Of a stretch of 64,000 bases of DNA, positions 1-8,003 are shown one piece after another (position 1 is the first letter of the stretch; every line of letters begins with the position of its first letter). The notes beneath the pieces were generated by a model that did not search any database, was not told the DNA's origin, and saw only the letters and a program-made list of their open reading frames with translations. Source of the DNA: Streptomyces sp. NP160 (GTDB taxonomy: Bacteria > Actinomycetota > Actinomycetes > Actinomycetales > Quadrisphaeraceae); NCBI RefSeq assembly GCF_006335115.1, contig NZ_VDMJ01000028.1, positions 1 through 64,000 of the forward strand. The letters run 5' to 3'. Made by a program: the position numbers and the translations under genes.

Positions 1-22
1 CCTCCCTCCCTCCCTCCCTCCC
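1..22. repeat. TCCC tandem repeat at left edge
   Basis: Five consecutive TCCC units open the window, so the minus strand carries a run of GGGA units able to form a G-quadruplex. The tract lies beyond the stop of the minus-strand gene that ends at 126. Its true length is unknown because the window starts inside it. Confidence 0.8.
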
Positions 23-94
23 GCACTCGCGCACTCGCGCACCTCAGTGCGTCATCAGGCCCCCTCGAAGGCGCCCTCGTGCGCGCGAGTGCGG
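21..94. repeat. Inverted repeat, probable terminator
   Basis: CCGCACTCGCGC (21-32) is exactly complementary to GCGCGAGTGCGG (83-94), giving a 12-bp stem with a 50-nt loop. The left arm also sits in a short direct repeat (GCACTCGC twice). It lies just downstream of the minus-strand gene 126-797 and could terminate it. No U-tract is visible, which is normal for high-GC actinobacteria. Confidence 0.55.
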
Positions 95-125
95 AAGAGG
101 TGCGGGGTGGGTGCGGTGGCGGGGG

Positions 126-797
126 TCAGCGGGCGGTGTGGCGGCTGCCGTCCTTGACGAGTGCCGGCAGCCGAGCGTCGAGGAGCTTGATGACCACGGC
201 CAGCACCGTCGCGCCGACGAACACCTGGAGCGCTCCTACCAGGGCGCCTGCGAGGCCCAGCTGGGTCGCGTCGAGGAAGCCGTAGGGGTACCAGCCGGTC
301 ACCGCACCGCGGACGAAGGTGTACGCGAGCCAGACCACCGGCCAGACGAACGCCAGCGCCACCGGGCGCCAGGTGAGCCGCGGCCGGGGCCCGAACACCA
401 GCCACACCAGCGGGAAGGCCACCGGCACGACGTCGTGGAAGATCGTGTTCGACACCACCGACCACCCCGTGGGGTGCTCGGTCCCCGCGAGCAGCACGGC
501 GTAGACCACGCCGGTGGCGGCGATGCTGAGCAGCGCGTCCAGGTGCAGCACCCGGAAGAGCGCACCCGACGGCTCGGGCCGCAGCGCGAACACCGCGGAG
601 ATGACCAGCACGAGGACGTTGCTGAGGATGGTGAAGTAGGAGAACAGGTTGGCGAGCCTGCCCGCCAGGCCCAGCCGGCTCCCGTCGACGGCCACGAAGG
701 CGGGGCCGCCGGCCACGGTCACCGACACGTCCACCACCAGGGCGACCACCACGAGCGCCGCGATGACGCCGTGGCAGACGCGCGGCACCGCGGGCAT
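126..797 (-). CDS. Pr6Pr family membrane protein
   Basis: A 223-residue integral membrane protein with about six hydrophobic helices. The stretch LFSYFTILSN after helix 1, the TGWSVVSNTIFH region and a PYGFLD motif near the C-terminus fit the Pr6Pr family, whose function is unknown. I chose the ATG at 797 because it overlaps the stop of the upstream gene (TGATG), implying translational coupling. An in-frame GTG at 863 would only add a charged, low-quality leader. It is the last gene of a minus-strand run of small membrane proteins. Confidence 0.75.
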   Translation of the reverse strand: MPAVPRVCHGVIAALVVVALVVDVSVTVAGGPAFVAVDGSRLGLAGRLANLFSYFTILSNVLVLVISAVFALRPEPSGALFRVLHLDALLSIAATGVVYAVLLAGTEHPTGWSVVSNTIFHDVVPVAFPLVWLVFGPRPRLTWRPVALAFVWPVVWLAYTFVRGAVTGWYPYGFLDATQLGLAGALVGALQVFVGATVLAVVIKLLDARLPALVKDGSRHTAR

Positions 798-1006
798 CAC
801 CGGTCGGTGACGAGCTTCAAGACGGCGAAGGCGCCCACCCCGATGAGCACGGGCCACAGCCACGGCGCGCGTCGCCGTCCACCTGCGTCACGCCCGAACT
901 CACCGCGGCGGCTGCGCACCACAAGGTTCACCACCAGCACGGCGAGCACCGCGACCGGCACGGCCGCGAGGATCCAGACGGGGAAGCCCTCGGGCACGGG
1001 GAACAC
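797..1006 (-). CDS. Small two-helix membrane protein
   Basis: Sixty-nine residues: hydrophobic helix at about 8-29 (WILAAVPVAVLAVLVVNLVV), a basic loop RSRRGEFGRDAGGRRR, then a second helix at about 48-66. The layout recalls short phospholipase-D-nuclease N-terminal-like membrane proteins, but I do not recognise a diagnostic motif. Its stop shares one base with the start of the downstream Pr6Pr gene, so the two are probably co-translated. Function unknown. Confidence 0.55.
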   Translation of the reverse strand: MFPVPEGFPVWILAAVPVAVLAVLVVNLVVRSRRGEFGRDAGGRRRAPWLWPVLIGVGAFAVLKLVTDR

Positions 1007-1048
1007 CCCTCCATCGTCGCGGACCGGCCCGCCGCGGTCGACCGCGCC

Positions 1049-1261
1049 TCAGCCGGCGGCCGGGCCCGCGGGGCCGGCGGGGCCACTCTGCGCGTGGGGG
1101 GTGAGGCCACCGCCCCGCTGGAGGCGGTCGGCGTCAGCGGCCCCGTGGCGCACGCCGAGGCGGACCAGCCAGTAGATGACGAACAGACCGACCACGGCCA
1201 CCAGCAGCGGCAGCACCATGCCGACGAGCAGCAGTGCGGGGTTGTCGAAGAGTGAGCGCAC
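1049..1261 (-). CDS. Small single-helix membrane protein (paralogue A)
   Basis: A 70-residue protein with one strong helix (about residues 10-34) followed by RLGVRHGAADADRLQRGGG and a flexible Gly/Pro/Ala tail. The helix-plus-GVRHG segment is clearly related to the C-terminal part of the neighbouring reading frame at 1266-1460, so the two look like a local duplication. No known domain is recognisable. It is co-directional with the genes on either side and only a few bases from the upstream one. Confidence 0.5.
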   Translation of the reverse strand: MRSLFDNPALLLVGMVLPLLVAVVGLFVIYWLVRLGVRHGAADADRLQRGGGLTPHAQSGPAGPAGPAAG

Positions 1262-1265
1262 CCCG

Positions 1266-1460
1266 TCACACCCCGTCCGTCGGAGCGGCCGGGCGTCCGG
1301 AGGCTCCCGGGTCGGGCGGCAGCTGCCGGCGGCGCGCGTCGAGCAGACCGTGCCGCACGCCCATCCGCACCGCCCAGTACAGCGCCACGACGACCAGCGT
1401 CCACAGGAGCAGCGGCACGAGCGTCAGGACGGCCGACTCGAACGGGTTGATGGCGAGCAC
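1266..1460 (-). CDS. Small single-helix membrane protein (paralogue B)
   Basis: Sixty-four residues if translated from the GTG at 1460: INPFESAV, then one membrane helix ending ALYWAVRMGVRHG, then a basic and Pro-rich tail. The YW-x-VR-x-GVRHG core repeats that of the protein at 1049-1261. No stop codon separates it from the reading frame upstream (see 1266-1971), and no convincing Shine-Dalgarno precedes 1460. It may therefore be a fused C-terminal domain rather than a separate gene. Confidence 0.4.
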   Translation of the reverse strand: MLAINPFESAVLTLVPLLLWTLVVVALYWAVRMGVRHGLLDARRRQLPPDPGASGRPAAPTDGV

Positions 1461-1971
1461 GCGATCACGGTAGGGCGCGGAACCCGCCGGAGGAACGTCC
1501 CCCGCCGGTCGGGTCAGCGCGGGTCGGCGCACGCGGCGGTGGCCGCGGTGCCGGTAGACGGCAGCGCTCCCGGCGGTCTCGGTGGCCCGCACCGCCGCCT
1601 CGTACTGGCGCCGGTCGAAGGCGAGGTCGGGCAGCTCCAGGAAGGCTGTGCCGGCGTCGGCGAAGCTGTAGCGGGACCAGGTCACGACGTCGTCGTCGAC
1701 CTGCACCACCGCGCTGAACGGACCGCAGCCGTCGTCGACGCAGCCGCACCCCAGCAGCGCGGTGTCGTCGCCGAAGCTCCCGAGCACCGGCTCGCCGAGG
1801 TAGGGCCGGCTCGGCCGGCGCACCCCGTCGGCCACCAGGCCCCCGAACCCGCCGCGGACCTCGCGCGGACGGCCGCGCGACGGACCGCCCGACTTCCGCA
1901 GCGCCCGCGTCAGCGGGCAGCCGCCCGACGCCCAGGTCCTCCTCCACGCTGCGGAACTCGACGACGTCCAC
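1266..1971 (-). pseudogene. Hypothetical protein with apparent -1 frameshift
   Basis: Two minus-strand frames each hold half of one protein. The upstream frame reads VDVVEFRSVEEDLGVGRLP from a GTG at 1971 preceded by GGAGG. The downstream frame continues VRGGFGGLVADGVRRP, then LGEPVLGSFGDDTALLGCG and FDRRQYEAAV. The second part resembles an uncharacterised actinobacterial family with a conserved LLGCxC motif. Joining them needs one extra base near 1855-1870. The second frame alone can start at an ATG at 2027 with a good GAGGAG, but its first 60 residues look like out-of-frame translation. The frame runs on into the membrane segment at 1266-1460. Real decay and a sequencing error are both possible. 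Confidence 0.5.
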
Positions 1972-2038
1972 CGCCACCTCCGGCTGGCACGGAATCCCGC
2001 TCGCGCGGCAGGCGAGCCGTCGATCATGCTCCTCGGCC

Positions 2039-2638
2039 ATGGACACCAGCAAGAGCAAGGCCGGCGGGACGACGCCGAGGCGGGCGCGCCTGCGCGTCCG
2101 CCTGCTCGACGCGATGGCCGAGCAGACCCTCGTGAGGATCCACCGCGCCAGCGACACCACGCACCGGCACGAGGGCTACGTGGTCGGCGTGGGCAGCGCG
2201 TGGGTGCTCCTCGCCGTGCTCGACCCGCGCATCGAGCTGGACGGCTGGACCGCCCTGCGGCTCGACGACCTGCTCCGCGTCAAGCGCCTCGGCGGTCCGG
2301 AGGCCTTCCCCGCGCGGGCGCTGCGGCGGCGCGGCCAGTGGCCGTCCACCGCCGTCCCCCTCGACCTCGACGACGACGGCGAGCTGCTGCGGTCGGCCGG
2401 CCGCTGCGCCCCGCTCGTGACCGTCCACACCGACGTCCTCGACGCCTCGGTCTGCTTCATCGGTGAGGTGGTCTCGGTCGACGACACCACCGCGACGCTG
2501 CAGACGATCGACCCCGACGCCGTCTGGGAGGAGCACACCGACGACTGGCTCCTCGCCGACATCACCCGCGTCGACGTGCTCGGTGGCTACGAGGGGGCCC
2601 TCGCACTGGTCGCCCTGCCCCGCAGGGGCGTCGGCTAG
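2039..2638 (+). CDS. Hypothetical protein, 199 aa
   Basis: A soluble, acidic, Asp/Leu-rich protein of unknown function. The pattern is two similar halves: a first segment (TLVRIHRAS... VVGVGSAWVLLAVL) and a second (ASVCFIGEVVSVDDTTATL), each followed by Trp and Leu-rich strands, suggesting two small beta-barrel (Sm/SH3-like) folds. Codon use is typical for the window. The ATG at 2039 starts about 70 nt from the divergent gene. The stop TAG overlaps the stop of the convergent gene within CTAG at 2635-2638. Confidence 0.6.
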   Translation: MDTSKSKAGGTTPRRARLRVRLLDAMAEQTLVRIHRASDTTHRHEGYVVGVGSAWVLLAVLDPRIELDGWTALRLDDLLRVKRLGGPEAFPARALRRRGQWPSTAVPLDLDDDGELLRSAGRCAPLVTVHTDVLDASVCFIGEVVSVDDTTATLQTIDPDAVWEEHTDDWLLADITRVDVLGGYEGALALVALPRRGVG

Positions 2639-3333
2639 AGCCACCACAGGACGGCGACCAGCAGGAACGCCCACCCGCCGCCGAGCCGCCACGCGCTCCC
2701 GCGCCGGACGAGCGCCCGGGGCAGCGCCGGCAGCGGCCCGGACAGGACCAGGTAGGCGATCACCCCGCCGGGCAGCAGGGAGACCCAAAACCACGCCCAG
2801 CGCGTCGCCCACCACGGCTCCGGCCCGCCGGCGAGCAGCGTCACCGAGCTGATGAGCAGGCAGACCGCCAGGAGCCCGGCCCACTCCGGCAGCTCCCAGC
2901 CCTGGAGCTCGGACGACGAGGTGCGGTACCCGAGCCGGTGCACCTGCACGTCGGGGTTGACGGCTGTCAGCGCGAGCGCGACGTCGGTGCCGACGAACGG
3001 GACGTCGGAGCCCAGGGGAGGTTCGCCCGGAGTGGCGGTCATGACGTCCGCCCGGCGGGTCACCCAGCCGTCACGCCACTCGACCCGCTGGTAGCCGGTG
3101 CCGGTGCTTCCCTCGGCCTGCCCGGGCTCCGCCCACACCTCGGTGACGCGGCCGCTCTCCAGTCCCTGCTGGAGGTCGGAGTACGTGCCTGGCAGCGAGC
3201 CGACCGCCAGCCCTGTCGCAGCGAGCACCGCCCAGCCGAGCAGCAGCAGCGCCCGCGCGACCCCGGTCGGCCCGATCCGCCCGCCGGCCGCTGGAGCGCC
3301 CGCCGCCGGGCCACCGGCCCACGTGATCGCCAC
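2635..3333 (-). CDS. Membrane protein of unknown function, 232 aa
   Basis: One helix near residues 27-47, an extracytoplasmic domain of about 100 residues (TYSDLQQGLESGRVTEVW, then VEWRDGWVTRR), then two or three helices in the last 80 residues. The order of helix, globular domain and helices suggests a sensor-like or accessory membrane protein. No enzymatic motif is seen. It converges on the 2039-2638 gene with overlapping stop codons. Confidence 0.6.
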   Translation of the reverse strand: MAITWAGGPAAGAPAAGGRIGPTGVARALLLLGWAVLAATGLAVGSLPGTYSDLQQGLESGRVTEVWAEPGQAEGSTGTGYQRVEWRDGWVTRRADVMTATPGEPPLGSDVPFVGTDVALALTAVNPDVQVHRLGYRTSSSELQGWELPEWAGLLAVCLLISSVTLLAGGPEPWWATRWAWFWVSLLPGGVIAYLVLSGPLPALPRALVRRGSAWRLGGGWAFLLVAVLWWL

Positions 3334-3428
3334 GGGCCGACCGTAGGGCGGGCGACCGCCGACACGACAGGGCGGCGCGCCGCCGAGCGGATCAGGGTGG
3401 GACCTGGACGCAGGGGTAGAGGGGCGTC

Positions 3429-3935
3429 ATGGCTCATAACGAGGACCGCACCGCCCAGGCAGACCAGGTCACCAAGGTCTCGAAGCTCGTCGCCGACCAG
3501 CGACAGGCGATGTTCACCACCACCGCCCCCGACGGCACGCTGACCAGCCGCCCGATGGCCGTGCAGGAAGCGGAGTTCGGCGGGGACCTGTGGTTCTTCG
3601 CCGAGGCCTCCTCCCGCAAGGTGCAGCACCTGGCGAACGACCCGCAGGTCAACGTCACCTTCTCCAGCTCGGACAGCTGGGTCTCCCTCACCGGGCGCGC
3701 CTCCGTGGTCCGCGACCCCGCCAAGAAGCGGGAGCTGTGGAACGCGGTGGTGGAGGCGTGGTTCCCGGACGGGAAGGACGACGACGGGATCGTCCTGCTC
3801 CACGTCGACGGCGACTCCGCCGAGTACTGGGACAGCCCCGGCGGTCGCGTGGCGACGGCGCTCAGCTTCGCCAAGGCCAAGCTCACCGGGAAGCAGTACT
3901 CCGGCGGCGACAACGAGAAGGTCGACCTGCCCTGA
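3429..3935 (+). CDS. Pyridoxamine 5'-phosphate oxidase family (general stress protein 26-like)
   Basis: A 168-residue split-barrel flavin-binding protein. The order of motifs fits the general stress protein 26 branch: MFTTTAPDGTLTSRPMAVQE early, LWFFAEASSRKVQHL, then NVTFSSSDSWVSLTGRA and a conserved ELWNAVVEAWFPDGKDD. Such proteins bind FMN or related cofactors; substrates are usually unknown. A TAGAGG hexamer 6 nt before the ATG suggests a leaderless promoter. It is monocistronic, 47 nt before the HAD gene. Confidence 0.85.
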   Translation: MAHNEDRTAQADQVTKVSKLVADQRQAMFTTTAPDGTLTSRPMAVQEAEFGGDLWFFAEASSRKVQHLANDPQVNVTFSSSDSWVSLTGRASVVRDPAKKRELWNAVVEAWFPDGKDDDGIVLLHVDGDSAEYWDSPGGRVATALSFAKAKLTGKQYSGGDNEKVDLP

Positions 3936-3982
3936 CCGGCCGGAGCTGATCGCCCGGTGACCGGCGCGGGCAGGATGGTGGT

Positions 3983-4645
3983 GTGGTCTCGCCGACACCG
4001 CCGCCTCCTGCCCGCGCCGTGCTCTTCGACGCCGACGGCGTGCTGGTCGACTCCCACGCCGGCTACCGCCGCGTCTGGGACCGGTGGTCGGCGCTGCACG
4101 GCCTCGACCCCGACGCCGTCCACGCGGCCACCCACGGGCGCCGCGTGCTCGACACCCTCGCGGAGGTGGCGCCCCACCTGGACGCCCCCGCCGAGGTCGC
4201 CCGGCTCACGGAGCTGGTGGACGACGACCCCGAGGCGTTCGCGCTGTACCCGGACGCCCGCGCGCTGGTCGAGCAGCTGCACCCGCTGCGCTGGGCGGTC
4301 GTGACCTCCGGGGACGACTTCCGCGTCCGCGACCGCCTCCGCGCCGGTGGAGCTCCGGTGCCCGACGTCGTCATCGGCGGCGCCGCCGTCGCACGCGGCA
4401 AGCCGGACCCGGAGGGCTACCTGCTGGCCGCTCGGCTGCTCGGCGTGGCAGCCGCGGACTGCGTGGTCGTGGAGGACGCCCCCGCAGGCGTCGCCGCGGG
4501 CCGCGCAGCGGGCATGCCCGTCATCGCCCTGACCACGTCGAACCCCGCACCAGCGCTGTCCGACGCCGACCTCGTCGTCGCCAGCCTGGCCGAGGCGGGC
4601 CCGCACCTGCTCGCCTGGGCTCAGGCGCAGCCCTCCACCTGGTAG
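3983..4645 (+). CDS. HAD-IA family phosphatase (beta-phosphoglucomutase/sugar-phosphatase type)
   Basis: A 220-residue haloacid-dehalogenase hydrolase. Motif I is DADGVLVDS (nucleophile Asp16, general acid Asp18), motif II is VVTSGDD, motif III is the Lys of RGKPDPEGYL, and motif IV is VVEDAPAGVAAG. The helical cap lies between motifs I and II, as in subclass IA. The likely substrate is a sugar or polyol phosphate, inferred from the GKPDPE and EDAPAG signature. Start is the GTG at 3983. The last 25 bases overlap the convergent lipoprotein gene. Confidence 0.88.
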   Translation: MVSPTPPPPARAVLFDADGVLVDSHAGYRRVWDRWSALHGLDPDAVHAATHGRRVLDTLAEVAPHLDAPAEVARLTELVDDDPEAFALYPDARALVEQLHPLRWAVVTSGDDFRVRDRLRAGGAPVPDVVIGGAAVARGKPDPEGYLLAARLLGVAAADCVVVEDAPAGVAAGRAAGMPVIALTTSNPAPALSDADLVVASLAEAGPHLLAWAQAQPSTW

Positions 4646-5388
4646 CGGCACAGCCGCTCCCACGCCTGCTGGGCGTACCCGGCCACCCGCGCCTGCGCCC
4701 CGCTCATCGAGTCCTCCCCGCCGGCCGCCCCGACGAGCACCACCGCCGTGCCGCGCCGCAGGACCGCCACGGCGTCGCCGATGCCGTCGGCAGCCGGGTC
4801 GTCAGCGGTCACGCCGTAGTAGTCGGTGACGATGCTCGTGCCCTGCGCGCCCACGTCCAGCGGGGTCACGCGGTAGCGGGTTCCGCCGCCGTCGCTGCCG
4901 GGTGCGGCCGCCGCGCAGGCGCTCGCCGCTCCGGCCACCCGCGCCGCCTCGGCCTGGGCGGCGTCCGCGTCGGCGTAGACGGCCACCTGCTGCACCCCCA
5001 CCGGCACCTCGAACTGCCCGTCGCCCTGCCGCAGCGACAGCACCTGCACCGCTCCCGACGGGCGGCCCAGGTCGCACCCGGTGGACAGCACCCACGGCTC
5101 CACGCCGCTCGTCACGGTCCGGGGCCCGTCGGAGGGCTGAAGGGCGCTCGCGGGCAGCAGCACGTCCTGCGGGAGGTCGGTCGGCACCGGCGTCGAGGAC
5201 GCGGAGCTCGAGGTCGTCCGCGGAGACGGCGCCCCGCTCGCCGGCCGCTCGGAGGTCACCGCCGCCGGCGTCGGACCGTCCGCCCCGCCAGCGCCGTCCG
5301 CGGTGCCGTCGCTGCACCCCACCACCCCCAGCAGGACGGCGGCGGCGACGCTCCCGCGGAGGCGGACGCGTGACGTCGTCGTCATCAT
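4621..5388 (-). CDS. Putative lipoprotein
   Basis: A 255-residue exported protein. From the ATG at 5388 the N-terminus is basic (RVRLRG), then hydrophobic, and ends in VVGC, a lipobox with the acceptor Cys at about residue 25. A low-complexity Ser/Thr/Pro linker to about residue 80 precedes a soluble domain. The C-terminal domain has Cys residues in TGCDLG, SACAAA, LCRY and EGCA that could form disulfides. Function unknown. A second ATG lies at 5385. It converges with and overlaps the HAD gene by 25 bp. Confidence 0.65.
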   Translation of the reverse strand: MMTTTSRVRLRGSVAAAVLLGVVGCSDGTADGAGGADGPTPAAVTSERPASGAPSPRTTSSSASSTPVPTDLPQDVLLPASALQPSDGPRTVTSGVEPWVLSTGCDLGRPSGAVQVLSLRQGDGQFEVPVGVQQVAVYADADAAQAEAARVAGAASACAAAAPGSDGGGTRYRVTPLDVGAQGTSIVTDYYGVTADDPAADGIGDAVAVLRRGTAVVLVGAAGGEDSMSGAQARVAGYAQQAWERLCRYQVEGCA

Positions 5389-5474
5389 CTGCCGATGGTC
5401 TCCGACCGGGCCCCGGGAGTCGATGCCGGCGCGGGTGCTTGACCGCCCCGGGAGGCGGGTGGACGGTGACCCGC

Positions 5475-6938
5475 ATGACGTCCAGCAGGTCATCAGGTGG
5501 GGCCGGGGGGCCGCTGGTGGAGCAGCGCTCCATCGACTGGGTGCCCGCTCGTGAGCGCCACGGGAAGGTCGCGCTGCAGGGCCCGTTCTGGTTCATGGGG
5601 AACTTCCAGCCCTTCACGCTGGCCATCGGGCTCATCGGCCCGGGCGTCGGCCTGTCGCTGGGCTGGTCCGCGGTGGCCGGCATCGCCGGGATCCTCTTCG
5701 GCACCCTCTTCATGGCCTTCCACGCCACCCAGGGCGCCCACCTGGGTCTGCCGCAGATGGTGCAGAGCCGGGCGCAGTTCGGGTACCGCGGGGTGCTCGT
5801 GCCGCTCTTCGGGTCCCTGGTGACGTTCGTGGCCTTCAACATCGTCGACACGGTGATCATCGGGACCGGGCTGGAGAGCCTGTTCGGGTGGGACCACGTG
5901 CTCGTCGGCGTCGTCGTCGGCGTGGTCGGCGCGGTGCTGGCGATCTTCGGGCACGACTGGCTGCACCTGGCGTTCCGGTGGCTGTTCTGGGTGTCGCTGC
6001 CGTTCTGGGTGGTGCTGACCGTCGGCGTCCTGGTCGGCGCCGCTGGCGGTGACGGTGCCGCGGCGAGCGGGGCGGCCGAGCCGCTCGGCTTCAGCGGCAC
6101 GGGCTTCCTCGTGCTGTTCACCGTGGCCGCCGGCTACAACATCACCTACGCGCCCTACGTCTCGGACTACTCGCGCTACCTGCCCGAGGACACCCCTCCG
6201 ACCAAGATCATCGCGTCGGTGTTCTGGGGCGCCGCGGCCTCCCCGGCGTGGCTCATCCCGCTGGGCGCCTGGTTCGCCACGAACCTCGGCGTGACCGACG
6301 CGCTCACCGGCATCCACGACGCCGGCAACGCCGTGGTGCCCCTGCTGGGCACCGTGCTCGTGGTGGTCAGCGTGCTGGCGCTGGTGGCCACCATGGGCCT
6401 GAACGCCTACAGCGGCATGCTCTCGCTCGTCACCGCCGCCGACTCGCTGCGCACCGTGCCGCGCACCCGCGGCGTGCGGGTGGTGGCGATCGTCGTCCTG
6501 GCGGTGGTGTGGACGGCGCTCGGCACCGCTCTCACCGACGCCAGCCAGGCCGTGACCAACGCGCTCATCCTCATGCTCTACCTGCTGGCGCCGTGGACGG
6601 CCATCAACCTCGTCGACTACTTCTTCGTCCGCCGCGGCCGCTACGCCGTCACCGACCTCTTCACCCCCGACGGGATCTACGGCCGCTGGGGCGTGCGCGG
6701 GCTGGTGGCCTACGGGGTGGGGGTCCTGGCGGAGCTGCCGTTCGTCAGCGTGCCCGGCGTGGTCACGGCGCCGGTGGCGGGAGCGCTGGACGGCGCCGAC
6801 TTCGCCCCGCTCGTCGGGCTGCTCGTGCCCGCTGTCGTCTACCTCCTGCTCTCGCGCGGCGTGGACCTGCGCGCCGAGCAGGCGGCGGTGGAGCGCAGCC
6901 GCGCGGAGCTCGCGCGCAGCGAGGTGCCCGCGCGCTGA
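5475..6938 (+). CDS. NCS1 family nucleobase/allantoin-type permease
   Basis: A 487-residue transporter with about 12 membrane helices. The N-terminal WFMGNFQPFTLAIG segment, FVAFNIVDTVIIG and the AGYNITYAPYVSDYSRYLP motif are characteristic of nucleobase:cation symporter-1 proteins that import cytosine, purines, allantoin or thiamine precursors. Start is the ATG at 5475. No riboswitch-like element precedes it and no catabolic gene is next to it, so the substrate cannot be fixed from context. Confidence 0.85.
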   Translation: MTSSRSSGGAGGPLVEQRSIDWVPARERHGKVALQGPFWFMGNFQPFTLAIGLIGPGVGLSLGWSAVAGIAGILFGTLFMAFHATQGAHLGLPQMVQSRAQFGYRGVLVPLFGSLVTFVAFNIVDTVIIGTGLESLFGWDHVLVGVVVGVVGAVLAIFGHDWLHLAFRWLFWVSLPFWVVLTVGVLVGAAGGDGAAASGAAEPLGFSGTGFLVLFTVAAGYNITYAPYVSDYSRYLPEDTPPTKIIASVFWGAAASPAWLIPLGAWFATNLGVTDALTGIHDAGNAVVPLLGTVLVVVSVLALVATMGLNAYSGMLSLVTAADSLRTVPRTRGVRVVAIVVLAVVWTALGTALTDASQAVTNALILMLYLLAPWTAINLVDYFFVRRGRYAVTDLFTPDGIYGRWGVRGLVAYGVGVLAELPFVSVPGVVTAPVAGALDGADFAPLVGLLVPAVVYLLLSRGVDLRAEQAAVERSRAELARSEVPAR

Positions 6939-6950
6939 CCGGGAATGCCG

Positions 6951-7412
6951 TCAGCCGTGCTGCGTGCGCTGGGCGCGCTCGAGACGGCGCGCCAGGTGCC
7001 GGGCGCCGCGCCGGTCGACACCGGCCAGCGGCACGCACCGCCCGTCCCGCAGGAGGAGGCGGCTGCCGGCGCTCCACCCGGTGGCCGGGAGGACGCGCCG
7101 CACCTCGGCCCACGAGATGCGCTCGCCGCGGCCTCGACCTGGACCGCGGCGGACGTCCACGCCCAGGGAGTCGACCTGTGTCGAGGCGTGCCACGGCACC
7201 AGCCGGCCCACGGCGAGCACCGTCGACACCACCAGCAGCGGCCACCCCGCGGCCGTCCCGAGGCTGCCGGGCTCGGACACCACGAGCAGCACCGCGCCCG
7301 TGGCGGCCAGCAGGGCCGAGACCGCCCAGGCCGGGTACCTGTCGCGCGTGCTCCAGCGGCGCGGGCCGCGGGTGACGTCGACGAGCAGCGGAGCCCTCCG
7401 ACGCCCGTCCAC
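6951..7412 (-). CDS. Small membrane protein, PH-domain-like
   Basis: A 153-residue protein with two adjacent helices (about 26-68) followed by a basic beta-rich segment (DSLGVDVRRG, then ERISWAEVRRVLP and SRLLLRDGRCVPLAG). Two N-terminal helices plus a short RISW-type domain is the layout of small actinobacterial bacterial-PH-domain membrane proteins. I chose the GTG at 7412. It converges with the NCS1 permease, 12 nt apart. Confidence 0.6.
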   Translation of the reverse strand: MDGRRRAPLLVDVTRGPRRWSTRDRYPAWAVSALLAATGAVLLVVSEPGSLGTAAGWPLLVVSTVLAVGRLVPWHASTQVDSLGVDVRRGPGRGRGERISWAEVRRVLPATGWSAGSRLLLRDGRCVPLAGVDRRGARHLARRLERAQRTQHG

Positions 7413-7468
7413 GGGATGATCATGGCGCTGTCCGCTGGGCGCCGCCGCCCACCGCTGGACCGGACGGG

Positions 7469-7945
7469 TCAGCCGGTGACGGGGTCGCTGCTCTCCGCGA
7501 GCTCGGCGAGCCTGTCGACCGAGGCGCGCAGCTCCTCCGGACCGGTGGCGCGAGCCCGCGGGAGGCGCTGCTCGTCGGTGAGCTGCGTCCAGTCGTAGGT
7601 GTGCGTGACGCGCGTGAGGGACGGGCCCAGCGGCTCCAGCTCCCAGCGCCACAGGTGGCCGGCGGGCGGCTCGCCCTCCGTGGCCGGGCGCCACGCGATG
7701 CGCCGTCCCTCGGAGAACTCCACGACGTGGTTCTCGCGGACGCTGCCCGTGGTGAGCGTCGTCCTGAAGACCTGCCCGGCGGCGGTGACCCGCTGCCCGG
7801 GCGCAGCCCCGGCGAGGTTGTCGTTGCCGTCCCACCGCGGCTGCCGCTCCGGGTCGGCGATGAGCTCGAAGAGGGTCGCGGCGTCGGCGGCCACGTCGCG
7901 GCTGGCGCTGACGACGCGCGCCTCGTCGGGAGTGGTGCTGCTCAC
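7469..7945 (-). CDS. SRPBCC (START/polyketide-cyclase-like) protein
   Basis: A 158-residue ligand-binding fold protein. The start region ARVVSASRDVAADAATLFELI, the ADPERQPRWDGNDNL motif and the late HLWRWELEPLGPSLTRVTHTYDW strand are typical of SRPBCC proteins, which bind hydrophobic ligands. Start GTG 7945 matches the family N-terminus and leaves about 58 nt to the divergent gene. A GTG at 7981 would leave only 22 nt. Confidence 0.8.
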   Translation of the reverse strand: MSSTTPDEARVVSASRDVAADAATLFELIADPERQPRWDGNDNLAGAAPGQRVTAAGQVFRTTLTTGSVRENHVVEFSEGRRIAWRPATEGEPPAGHLWRWELEPLGPSLTRVTHTYDWTQLTDEQRLPRARATGPEELRASVDRLAELAESSDPVTG

Positions 7946-8003
7946 GCGCGCATCGAACCACTCCGCGCTGCGCCGCGTCACCGCCCGTGGCAGCGTCGAC
8001 GGC

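Noticed and set aside
2020-2034. CGATCATGCTCCTCG shared with 12993-13007, first taken for a dispersed repeat
   Set aside because: It is the reverse complement of a GAGGAG Shine-Dalgarno plus an ATGATCG start region; the match probably reflects translation-start constraint.
4902-5474. Long N-terminal extension of the NCS1 permease frame
   Set aside because: It is the Arg/Pro-rich shadow of the lipoprotein gene; ATG 5475 gives a normal permease.
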